From the NCBI GenBank assembly GCA_945861175.1, contig CAMATR010000153.1, forward strand, positions 1-5,586: DNA of 5,586 bases. Direction: 5' to 3'. The first letter of the stretch is position 1. Every line of letters begins with the position of its first letter. The position numbers were made by a program, and so were the translations under genes. The notes under the pieces are model-generated. The model was not told the origin of the DNA, made no database searches, and worked only from the letters and a program-made list of their open reading frames with translations. The DNA is from Chitinophaga pinensis. Its GTDB lineage: Bacteria > Bacteroidota > Bacteroidia > Flavobacteriales_D > Crocinitomicaceae. Positions 1 to 5,586 of the stretch are shown one piece after another.

Positions 1-2
1 CT

Positions 3-401
3 GTTTTTGATAAATTACACGCAGAATTGGGTAAAGTTATGTTTTCAATTAACGCAGTCAAAGGAGTTGAATTTGGTGCTGGATTTGACTCGGTTAAAAT
101 GAAAGGATCAGAGCATAATGATATTTTTAATCAAGATGGTTCAACAAAAACCAATTTTTCCGGTGGTATACAAGGTGGAATTTCGAACGGTATGCCAATA
201 AATTTTAGAGTGGCTTTCAAACCTGTGGCGACAATCATGAAAAATCAAGCAACTATTAATTCTCTTGGTGAAGAAGTGGATATGCAGGGAAAAGGCAGAC
301 ATGACCCATGTGTCGTGCCAAGAGCAGTGCCAATTGTTGAAGCAATGGCAGCCATTGTTCTTCTTGATTTTTACCTTAGATCCAAGGCGAATCAAATTTA
401 G
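3..401 (+). CDS. aroC: Chorismate synthase, C-terminal part (5' end outside window)
   Basis: This enzyme makes chorismate from 5-enolpyruvylshikimate-3-phosphate, the last step of the shikimate pathway, in the cytosol and with reduced FMN. The window holds about 132 codons, open from the left edge to a TAG stop. The family is usually about 350-360 residues, so roughly the first 220 lie outside. Visible family motifs, in order, are the stretch VFDKLHAELGKVMFSINAVK at 3-62, the glycine-rich FMN-site segment SGGIQGGISNG near 159-191, the AFKPVATI segment, and the signature RHDPCVVPRAVPIVEAM starting at 297, which fits the family's third conserved pattern with its Arg-His-Asp and later Glu. The TTG at 27 and ATG at 39 are internal codons, not starts, because the family match continues upstream of them to the window edge. 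The reading frame is intact and no key residue in this part is missing. A weak candidate terminator follows the stop. Identification is by motif recall and is firm. Confidence 0.96.
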   Translation, partial: VFDKLHAELGKVMFSINAVKGVEFGAGFDSVKMKGSEHNDIFNQDGSTKTNFSGGIQGGISNGMPINFRVAFKPVATIMKNQATINSLGEEVDMQGKGRHDPCVVPRAVPIVEAMAAIVLLDFYLRSKANQI

Positions 402-415
402 CTTCCAACTACTTA

Positions 416-440
416 TACTCTCTGAGTAATTCCTTTTTTT
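416..440 (+). terminator. Weak candidate intrinsic terminator after aroC
   Basis: Just downstream of the aroC stop, TACTC (416-420) can pair with GAGTA (424-428) around a 3-base loop, and a run of seven T follows at 434-440. The stem is only five pairs, and five bases separate it from the T run, so it is weaker than a textbook intrinsic terminator. Its position, between the end of one gene and a candidate promoter for the next, fits termination. It could also be chance in AT-rich DNA. Confidence 0.35.
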
Positions 441-471
441 GAATATTGCGTTCCAATTTTTAAAGTTTTCA

Positions 472-514
472 GAATTTGATTTAGCAATGGTTATAAATCC
501 ATGAAATCAAATTC
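472..514. repeat. Perfect 11-bp inverted repeat (dyad) upstream of the DUF4293 gene
   Basis: GAATTTGATTT at 472-482 is the exact reverse complement of AAATCAAATTC at 504-514. The 21-base spacer holds a second, short complementary pair, ATGG (487-490) and CCAT (499-502). The whole could therefore fold as a two-tier hairpin in RNA, or serve as a two-half-site operator in DNA; half-site centres are about 32 bp apart, near three helical turns. No T run follows the right arm, so it is not a typical terminator. The right arm ends in the zone expected for the -33 box of the promoter with its -7 element at 537-544, which would suit a repressor site. Its role is inference; the complementarity is seen directly. 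Confidence 0.6.
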
Positions 515-544
515 GATTCCTAAAAGACTTAAACATTATCTTTG
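512..544 (+). promoter_or_regulatory. Candidate Bacteroidota-type promoter for DUF4293 and ABC-F genes
   Basis: TATCTTTG at 537-544 matches the Bacteroidota -7 consensus TAnnTTTG at every fixed position. The -33 box is poor: the best candidate is TTCG at 512-515, 21 bases upstream, against the consensus TTTG. Transcription would start near 550, giving a leader of about 15 bases before the ATG at 566. It is the only full match to the -7 consensus that I found between aroC and the DUF4293 gene. The upstream inverted repeat overlaps the -33 region, so regulation there is possible but not shown. Confidence 0.5.
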
Positions 545-565
545 TATACATTTTTTTTGACAATT

Positions 566-1018
566 ATGATTCAACGTATTCAATCAGTCTATCTGTGTAT
601 CGCGATTTTATTTATTTCAATTGTAACTGCTGGAATAAAAATTGCTTCTTTTACTGTTGAGGATGGAGAAATAGAACTTTCCTCATGTGGAATGTATTTC
701 CATGAAACTGGTAAGGATGTTGTCACTGCTCATCCAGCTATACCCCTTTATATATTGGGTATTTCTTTTGTAGTGCTGTTGTTAATTACACTACTCAATT
801 TCAAAAATCTTAAAAAACAGCTAGCAATGGTCAAGTTGGCATTTTACTTTTCACTTGCATTGACTGCATCTATACTGCTTATTTCTTTTGTTTATGGTTC
901 AATCAGCTACGGAGTTGGTTCTTATTTAATTTTTATTTCAGCACTTCTTATTTTTCTTGCCCAAAGGGGCATAAAAAAGGACAAGTCTTTGATTGATTCA
1001 GTCGATCGTATTCGTTAA
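566..1018 (+). CDS. DUF4293 family four-helix membrane protein
   Basis: This is a 150-residue inner-membrane protein of a family (DUF4293) with no established function that I know only from Bacteroidota. It begins MIQRIQSVYL and ends RGIKKDKSLIDSVDRIR, both typical of the family. Four hydrophobic segments are visible at about residues 8-27, 58-78, 89-110 and 117-133. The stretch between the first two (about 28-57) is polar and probably extracytoplasmic; the basic tail is probably cytoplasmic. I chose the ATG at 566 over the in-frame TTG at 542 because the family starts at MIQRIQ and because that TTG lies inside the candidate -7 element, so it would not be transcribed from that promoter. No Shine-Dalgarno sequence precedes the ATG. 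The gene ends 3 bp before the ABC-F gene, implying one transcript. Family assignment is by recall of conserved ends and helix count. Confidence 0.88.
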   Translation: MIQRIQSVYLCIAILFISIVTAGIKIASFTVEDGEIELSSCGMYFHETGKDVVTAHPAIPLYILGISFVVLLLITLLNFKNLKKQLAMVKLAFYFSLALTASILLISFVYGSISYGVGSYLIFISALLIFLAQRGIKKDKSLIDSVDRIR

Positions 1019-1021
1019 TTC

Positions 1022-2908
1022 ATGAATTATCTCTCAGTAGAAAATCTCACCAAATCGTTTGGTGATCGTGTTATCTTTTCAGATTTAACATTTGGTATTG
1101 ATCTTGGACAGAAAGTTGCCATCGTTGCAAAAAATGGCAATGGAAAAACTACGTTGTTACGTTGTTTAATGGATTTAGAACCATATGATAGTGGGCGGAT
1201 TGTTTACAGGAATGATATTCGTGTGGCTTTCATGCAGCAAAGTGAAAACTTAGATGATAGCCATACGATTTTAGAAGCTGTATTTTCACACGATTTACCG
1301 GAGCTTCAAATTGTTAAAAAGTACAATCAAGCAATTCGTGAAGGAGATGAGCAAGCCATTCATGAATGTTATGATGTTTTGACAGAACTGAATGCTTGGG
1401 ATATTGAAGTCAAGGTGAATCAAATACTTTCAGTTCTAAAGCTCGACAATACTGATTTGTTGATAGGGAGTCTTTCGGGGGGACAAAAAAAACGCGTTGC
1501 ACTGGCACAGGTTTTAGTTGCAGAAGCCGATTTTTTAATTCTGGATGAACCTACAAATCACCTTGATCTTGATATGATTGAATGGTTGGAAGAATACCTT
1601 TCGAAGTCCAAATCAACAATATTAATGGTTACTCATGATCGCTATTTTTTGGAAGTGGTATGTGACACAATATATGAGTTAGAGGACAAAACCATATATA
1701 AATACAAGGGAAATTTCTCCTATTATCTAGAGAAAAAAGCTGAACGACAAGATCAATTGTCTTCAACAATCGATAAGGCGCGGAATACCTTTAAAAAGGA
1801 ATTAGATTGGATCCGTCGTCAGCCTAAAGCAAGAGGAACTAAACAAAAAGCGAGGGTTGATTCATTTCAAGACATCAAGAAGGTCGCCAGTCAGCGAATT
1901 GATGAAGATGAGATCGATATACCTGTTAAGATGGAACGACTGGGGTCTAAAATACTTGAATTACACAAGGTTGGTAAATCCTTTGGCGATAAAGTTATTT
2001 TGGATGGTTTTAATTATAATTTTCAGCGGAAAGAGCGACTTGGAATAGTTGGGAACAATGGAACTGGAAAATCGACTTTCTTGAATATTATTCAAGGAAG
2101 AGAGCAGGAGGATAAAGGAAAAGTTGTTACTGGTGAGACAGTAGTATTTGGCTATTATTCTCAAGAATTGATCAAAGTTGACGAAGATAAAAAGGTTATA
2201 GATGTTATTCGGGATATCGCTGAATTTATTCCTTTGGAAAAAGGTAGACAGATGTCAGCTGCACAATTTTTGGAGAAATTTCTTTTCGAGAGATCTATGC
2301 ATTACAATTTTGTCCACAAATTGAGTGGAGGAGAGAAGCGAAGACTGAAATTGATGACAGTATTGATGTCGAATCCGAATTTTTTGATTCTAGATGAGCC
2401 AACAAATGATCTTGATATCTTTGTAATGGGTGTTTTAGAAGACTATTTGAGAACTTTTGAAGGTTGCTTGATTGTTGTTTCGCACGACCGATATTTCATG
2501 GATAAAATGGTAGATCATCTGTTTGTTTTTGAAGGGAATGGTGCAATAAAAGATATTGTAGGTAATTATACAGAATACCGTAAACAGACAGCTGTAGATT
2601 ACAAAAGAGAAAAACAAGAAGAGAAAGATGGAGGTCCTTCAGAAACTGTTAAAGTAACCCAGCTTTCTAATTCTGCAGATAATCCTATTGATAAGAAAAA
2701 GCTTTCTTTCAAAGAAAAGGAGGAGTTCAAGCAGATTGAAAAGGATATGGTATCGTTAGAATCAGAAAAGGAAGTGTTGACCATCAAATTATCCGATCCA
2801 TCTATTTCTAATGAGGAGATTATGAATTCAGGAAATCGTTTATCTCAAGTAGTCACTAAACTTGAAGAAATCTCAGATCGTTGGTTGGAATTATCGGAAT
2901 ATATCTGA
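1022..2908 (+). CDS. ABC-F family ATPase, Uup-like (ribosome-associated)
   Basis: This 628-residue protein has two ABC ATPase domains and no membrane segments, the plan of ABC-F proteins, which act on ribosomes rather than in transport. Domain 1 (about 4-230) has AKNGNGKT as Walker A (36-43), LSGGQ signature (151-155), FLILDEP Walker B (171-177) and switch H205. A basic linker (about 235-305, with WIRRQPKARGTKQKAR) matches the interdomain segment of Uup-like proteins. Domain 2 (about 310-520) has GNNGTGKS (344-351), Q381 as likely Q-loop, LSGGE (434-438), FLILDEP (454-460) and switch H488. A charged linker (about 525-560) leads to a C-terminal coiled-coil-like tail (561-628) resembling the Uup C-terminal domain. 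Both Walker B glutamates (E176, E459) are present, so both sites look catalytic. The first Walker A has Ala where Gly is usual. The ATG start gives a normal N-terminus (MNYLSVENLTKSFG). It lies 3 bp after the DUF4293 gene without a Shine-Dalgarno site, so coupled translation is possible. Exact subfamily and any antibiotic-protection role are not decidable here. Confidence 0.95.
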   Translation: MNYLSVENLTKSFGDRVIFSDLTFGIDLGQKVAIVAKNGNGKTTLLRCLMDLEPYDSGRIVYRNDIRVAFMQQSENLDDSHTILEAVFSHDLPELQIVKKYNQAIREGDEQAIHECYDVLTELNAWDIEVKVNQILSVLKLDNTDLLIGSLSGGQKKRVALAQVLVAEADFLILDEPTNHLDLDMIEWLEEYLSKSKSTILMVTHDRYFLEVVCDTIYELEDKTIYKYKGNFSYYLEKKAERQDQLSSTIDKARNTFKKELDWIRRQPKARGTKQKARVDSFQDIKKVASQRIDEDEIDIPVKMERLGSKILELHKVGKSFGDKVILDGFNYNFQRKERLGIVGNNGTGKSTFLNIIQGREQEDKGKVVTGETVVFGYYSQELIKVDEDKKVIDVIRDIAEFIPLEKGRQMSAAQFLEKFLFERSMHYNFVHKLSGGEKRRLKLMTVLMSNPNFLILDEPTNDLDIFVMGVLEDYLRTFEGCLIVVSHDRYFMDKMVDHLFVFEGNGAIKDIVGNYTEYRKQTAVDYKREKQEEKDGGPSETVKVTQLSNSADNPIDKKKLSFKEKEEFKQIEKDMVSLESEKEVLTIKLSDPSISNEEIMNSGNRLSQVVTKLEEISDRWLELSEYI

Positions 2909-3036
2909 TTATTTGAAACATTTTTATAAAAGTATATAGCTGTGGAATCCTTATTTTCAGGAGGTTAACAACATAAATAAAGATAACTTTCAAGTTTACA
3001 TTCCGAATAGAGATTTCATCTGTAATTTAGTTCAAT
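2909..3036. other. Intergenic gap with a strong but orphan Shine-Dalgarno-like site
   Basis: These 128 bases separate the ABC-F and exporter genes. TTTTATAAAA at 2922-2931 is a 10-bp palindrome without a GC stem, so it is not a convincing terminator. AGGAGGTT at 2959-2966 is a near-ideal Shine-Dalgarno sequence, but no ATG, GTG or TTG follows at usable distance; the codon at the ideal spacing is ATA (2973). From there the frame stays open for 30 codons to TGA at 3063-3065, overlapping the exporter start. Only imperfect -7 boxes are seen: TAACTTTC (2984-2991) and TAATTTAG (3023-3030). I see no RNA gene. Confidence 0.4.
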
Positions 3037-5325
3037 ATGAACTTCTGGATATTCAACTACAATGAACCGACTGCTTTAAAAAAAGCTTGGTTGATTTTTA
3101 TCACTGTTACTGTGGTGTCAATTTTGTTAGGTATTGGCATTAAAGATCTTAAGTTCGATTATGACTTTGAAAAGTTTTTTCCACCAGATGATCAAGAATC
3201 CATTTTCTTTAGGGAGCATCGTAAGAAGTTTGAGTCAGACAATGATTTCTTATTAGTAGCGATTGAGCGAAAGAAGGGGGTTTTCAACAAAGAGTTTCTC
3301 CAAAAGGTGAACTATTTAACTAAAAGGATAGAGCAAAAAATCCCATACATAACAATCGTTGCATCTTTAACCAATGTTAAAAACGAAAAAATATTACCAT
3401 TTGGCGCAAGAATTTCTGATCCTTGTATTCATTTGAATGGGGATTTAAAAAAAGATTCTATTCATGTTTTTGAATCTGAGGAGTTGATTAATTCCCTTAT
3501 CGCCAAAGATGCTAAATCGGTTTGTATTTATATCCGACACGAAGACTACATCCTGAAAGAAAAAAGTGATGTGATGCTGCTGCAACTTCAAAAACTAATT
3601 GATAGTTATCATTTTGAAGATGTTCACATTGCAGGAAGAACTATTGGTCAAAAACTATATGTTGAGAAGATGGTTCATGAAATGTTCTTTTTCCTTGTTC
3701 TCAGCGCTCTAATGGTTGTTGTATTTTTGATTTTCACTTTCCGCTCAATTTGGGGTGTTGTCATTCCTTCTATTGTAATTGCCCTGTCAACGGGATCTTT
3801 ACTCGGTGTGATGGGGTGGCTTGGAATACCGATAAATATTCTATTGATTACGTTGCCAACGATTTTGTTTATTGTAGCAATGTCTGACGTCATTCATGTC
3901 ATTTCAAGATACTTAGATGCATTGCGCTTGGGAACAAATAAAGCTGATTCTATTTCTATCACCATTAAAGAAGTTGGATCTTCGGCGCTTTTGACTTCAG
4001 TTACAACAGCAATTGGTTTTGCCACTTTATATTTTGTCCAGATGGAGCCAATTCAGATTTTTGGGTTAGTGACCGGATTTGGTGTCGTCATTGCTTTTGT
4101 TATTACGATGGTCCTATTACCAGCAATGTTCTACCTGTTTCCATCGCCTAAAATGATCAATCAGTCAAACGAAAAAGGTTTCTGGCAAAAGTACTTGCGT
4201 TCTTGGTATATTAAAATCCTTCGAAAAAGATCACGCATAATTGTGATATATGGTGTCTTGACTTTTGTATGCTTCGGTGCACTCTTTTACATTCGGAATA
4301 ATAATTTCTTGATGGATGATCTGCGTGATAATGATCCAATTAAAAAAGACTGCGCATACTTAGATGCTAACTATGGTGGAATAAGGCCATTTGAACTCGC
4401 TGTAACAATTAAAGATCCAAATTTAAATATCTGGGACTCCAATGTATTGAAAGAGCTTGAACGCGTTGAGAACTATCTTGAGTCAATATATGGTGCAGAA
4501 ATTAAAACTTCATTAGTTAGTGCATTGAAAGTATTGAATCGATCCGCCAATTTTGGAAATAAATCATTTTATAAGGTTCCTGAATCAAAGCGAGATATTC
4601 GACAATTTCGTAAGATTTTGAGGATTTCGAAAGGTGGGAAGTTATTACACACTTTCTTAGATAGCACGGAACGAATTACGCGTATGCACGGAAACTTTCC
4701 TGATATCGGGAGCATTAATATTGAAAAAAGAAATGAGCGATTAAAAGCGTTTTTGAAAAATTTACCTCTTTCGAAGAAGATTGAATTCAGAATAACTGGA
4801 ACAGCTCATTTATTCGATACAAATATGCAGTTTTTGACAGCTAATTTGATTGAGGGCCTTGCTATTGAAATAGCAATACTTGCCTTATTGATGGGGATTG
4901 TTTACAGATCGTTTACAATGATTCTTATTTTCATGATTCCAAATCTTATTCCTCTATTCATAATTGGAGGTATTATGGCTTTATTCCAAATTGAGCTAAA
5001 AATTAGTACAGCTATTATTTTTACTGTAGCACTAGGAATTGCAGTAGACGATACAATTCATTTATTGGGTAAATTTAGGTATGAACTCAGAAAAGGAAAG
5101 TCAAAGTTGTATGCTTTGAAAACAGCTTATTTGACAACTGTTAAGGCAACAATTATTACTTCTTTGATTCTTTGTGCAGGTTTCTTGCTACTTATTTTCT
5201 CGAATTTTGTTGGAGCCTTTAATATGGGATTGCTTATTAGCATTACCTTGTTCGTAGCTATGATTATAGAGATTACGCTGTTGCCGGCACTTTTAGCAGT
5301 ATTTTTTAAAACTAAAAACAAATAA
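3037..5325 (+). CDS. MMPL/RND-superfamily exporter (12 predicted membrane helices)
   Basis: This 762-residue protein is a predicted inner-membrane, proton-driven exporter of the MMPL/RND type. It shows the internal duplication of the family: one helix (about 18-34), a large extracytoplasmic loop (35-214), five helices (about 215-234, 239-258, 265-285, 317-334, 341-366), then a repeat of the plan with a helix at 401-418, a loop (419-600) and helices at about 605-623, 628-648, 657-677, 701-722 and 727-757. The fourth helix of each half carries the family's polar motif: MSDVIHV with D284 and H287 in the first, GIAVDDTIHL with D671, D672 and H675 in the second. These are the likely proton-relay residues. 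At 762 residues it is shorter than AcrB-type pumps (about 1,000) and fits the COG1033-like exporters. The ATG at 3037 is the only plausible start, since an in-frame TAG lies at 3028-3030. No membrane-fusion or outer-membrane partner is in the window. The substrate cannot be told; lipids or other hydrophobic molecules are typical of relatives. Confidence 0.92.
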   Translation: MNFWIFNYNEPTALKKAWLIFITVTVVSILLGIGIKDLKFDYDFEKFFPPDDQESIFFREHRKKFESDNDFLLVAIERKKGVFNKEFLQKVNYLTKRIEQKIPYITIVASLTNVKNEKILPFGARISDPCIHLNGDLKKDSIHVFESEELINSLIAKDAKSVCIYIRHEDYILKEKSDVMLLQLQKLIDSYHFEDVHIAGRTIGQKLYVEKMVHEMFFFLVLSALMVVVFLIFTFRSIWGVVIPSIVIALSTGSLLGVMGWLGIPINILLITLPTILFIVAMSDVIHVISRYLDALRLGTNKADSISITIKEVGSSALLTSVTTAIGFATLYFVQMEPIQIFGLVTGFGVVIAFVITMVLLPAMFYLFPSPKMINQSNEKGFWQKYLRSWYIKILRKRSRIIVIYGVLTFVCFGALFYIRNNNFLMDDLRDNDPIKKDCAYLDANYGGIRPFELAVTIKDPNLNIWDSNVLKELERVENYLESIYGAEIKTSLVSALKVLNRSANFGNKSFYKVPESKRDIRQFRKILRISKGGKLLHTFLDSTERITRMHGNFPDIGSINIEKRNERLKAFLKNLPLSKKIEFRITGTAHLFDTNMQFLTANLIEGLAIEIAILALLMGIVYRSFTMILIFMIPNLIPLFIIGGIMALFQIELKISTAIIFTVALGIAVDDTIHLLGKFRYELRKGKSKLYALKTAYLTTVKATIITSLILCAGFLLLIFSNFVGAFNMGLLISITLFVAMIIEITLLPALLAVFFKTKNK

Positions 5326-5394
5326 AAGGAGAATAATTTTAGCTACTTTTAATACATTAAGAACACAGCAATTGCCTATTTCTTGCTTCAAACA

Positions 5395-5586
5395 ATGTCA
5401 AAAAATCGTCAGATCATAGCGTTATTCATTATTGCAAGTAATTCTCTTTTATTAGCTGGAAGTATTTTTGACCTTCAGAGATCAATTTTAGAAGTGTCAA
5501 TTTTAATTGGGTTGTGTACATCTGGAACGCTGGTAATCTATGGATATGATTTTGCACAATTCAATCAGAAAGGATACAATGAGTTA
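5395..5586 (+). CDS. Unrecognised membrane protein, N-terminal 64 residues (3' end outside window)
   Basis: An ATG at 5395 opens a frame that stays open for 64 codons to the right edge. The protein starts MSKNRQIIALF and has two hydrophobic segments, about residues 7-25 and 31-51, followed by a polar stretch (YDFAQFNQKGYNEL). The basic residues at the start suggest the N-terminus is cytoplasmic. I do not recognise the family. The frame has a TAA at 5350-5352, so the start must lie after that; TTG at 5383 is an alternative, but ATG at 5395 is preferred. There is no Shine-Dalgarno site at normal distance, as for the other genes here. It lies 69 bp after the exporter on the same strand, so it may share that transcript. 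The base composition matches the neighbours, and the unbroken frame and helix pattern make a real gene likely. Confidence 0.6.
   Translation, partial: MSKNRQIIALFIIASNSLLLAGSIFDLQRSILEVSILIGLCTSGTLVIYGYDFAQFNQKGYNEL

Noticed and set aside
141..395. Minus-strand open frame of 84 codons opposite aroC
   Set aside because: It lies wholly opposite a well-conserved enzyme segment, and its translation, rich in His, Cys and Trp, resembles no family I know; it is a shadow.
445..461. ATTG/CAAT hairpin followed by five T as a second terminator after aroC
   Set aside because: The stem is only four pairs, mostly A-T, and is well within chance for this composition.
1857..2164. Short open frames on both strands inside the ABC-F gene
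   Set aside because: They overlap the linker and second ATPase domain, have no start context, and show no recognisable protein features.
2435..2787. Two minus-strand open frames opposite the 3' part of the ABC-F gene
   Set aside because: They are antisense to the second domain and coiled-coil tail; their serine- and phenylalanine-rich translations mirror the lysine- and glutamate-rich coding strand.
2922..2931. Palindrome TTTTATAAAA as a possible terminator of the ABC-F gene
   Set aside because: It has no GC pairs, no loop and no separate T run, so it would not form a stable terminator hairpin.
3023..3030. TAATTTAG as a -7 promoter element for the exporter
   Set aside because: It misses one fixed consensus base, has no -33 box at the right distance, and would put the transcription start almost on the ATG.
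3675..3893. Minus-strand open frame of 72 codons inside the exporter
   Set aside because: It is antisense to membrane helices of a clear gene; hydrophobic codons on one strand often leave the opposite strand open.
5344..5351. TACTTTTA as a -7 promoter element for the last gene
   Set aside because: The final G of the consensus is missing and no -33 box is visible about 20 bases upstream.

Overview
This AT-rich window reads as an ordinary chromosomal segment of a member of the Bacteroidota. Three things point there. The second gene is a DUF4293 protein, a family I know only from this phylum, with the typical MIQRIQ start and DSVDRIR end. The start region of that gene carries a TAnnTTTG-type -7 element, the Bacteroidota sigma consensus. 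None of the starts has a Shine-Dalgarno sequence at normal spacing, which is also common in the phylum. I cannot name a genus.

All genes lie on the + strand. Bases 3-401 are the C-terminal third of chorismate synthase (aroC), cut by the left edge. Bases 402-565 are intergenic and hold a weak candidate terminator, a perfect 11-bp inverted repeat and a candidate promoter. Then come a four-helix DUF4293 membrane protein (566-1018) and, 3 bp later, a Uup-like ABC-F ATPase (1022-2908); the spacing implies co-transcription. After 128 bp without a convincing gene comes a 762-residue MMPL/RND-type exporter with 12 predicted membrane helices (3037-5325). From 5395 a second, unrecognised membrane protein begins and runs off the right edge.

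No single pathway joins these genes. AroC is shikimate-pathway housekeeping, the ABC-F protein is predicted to be a cytosolic ribosome-associated ATPase, and the exporter is an inner-membrane pump of unknown substrate with no partner genes in view. The closest functional unit is the DUF4293/ABC-F pair.

I found no tRNA, rRNA, CRISPR array, insertion sequence or phage gene, and no convincing new system. The points most worth a second look are the inverted repeat at the DUF4293 promoter, the alanine in the first Walker A motif of the ABC-F protein, and the strong Shine-Dalgarno-like site at 2959 with no normal start codon after it.
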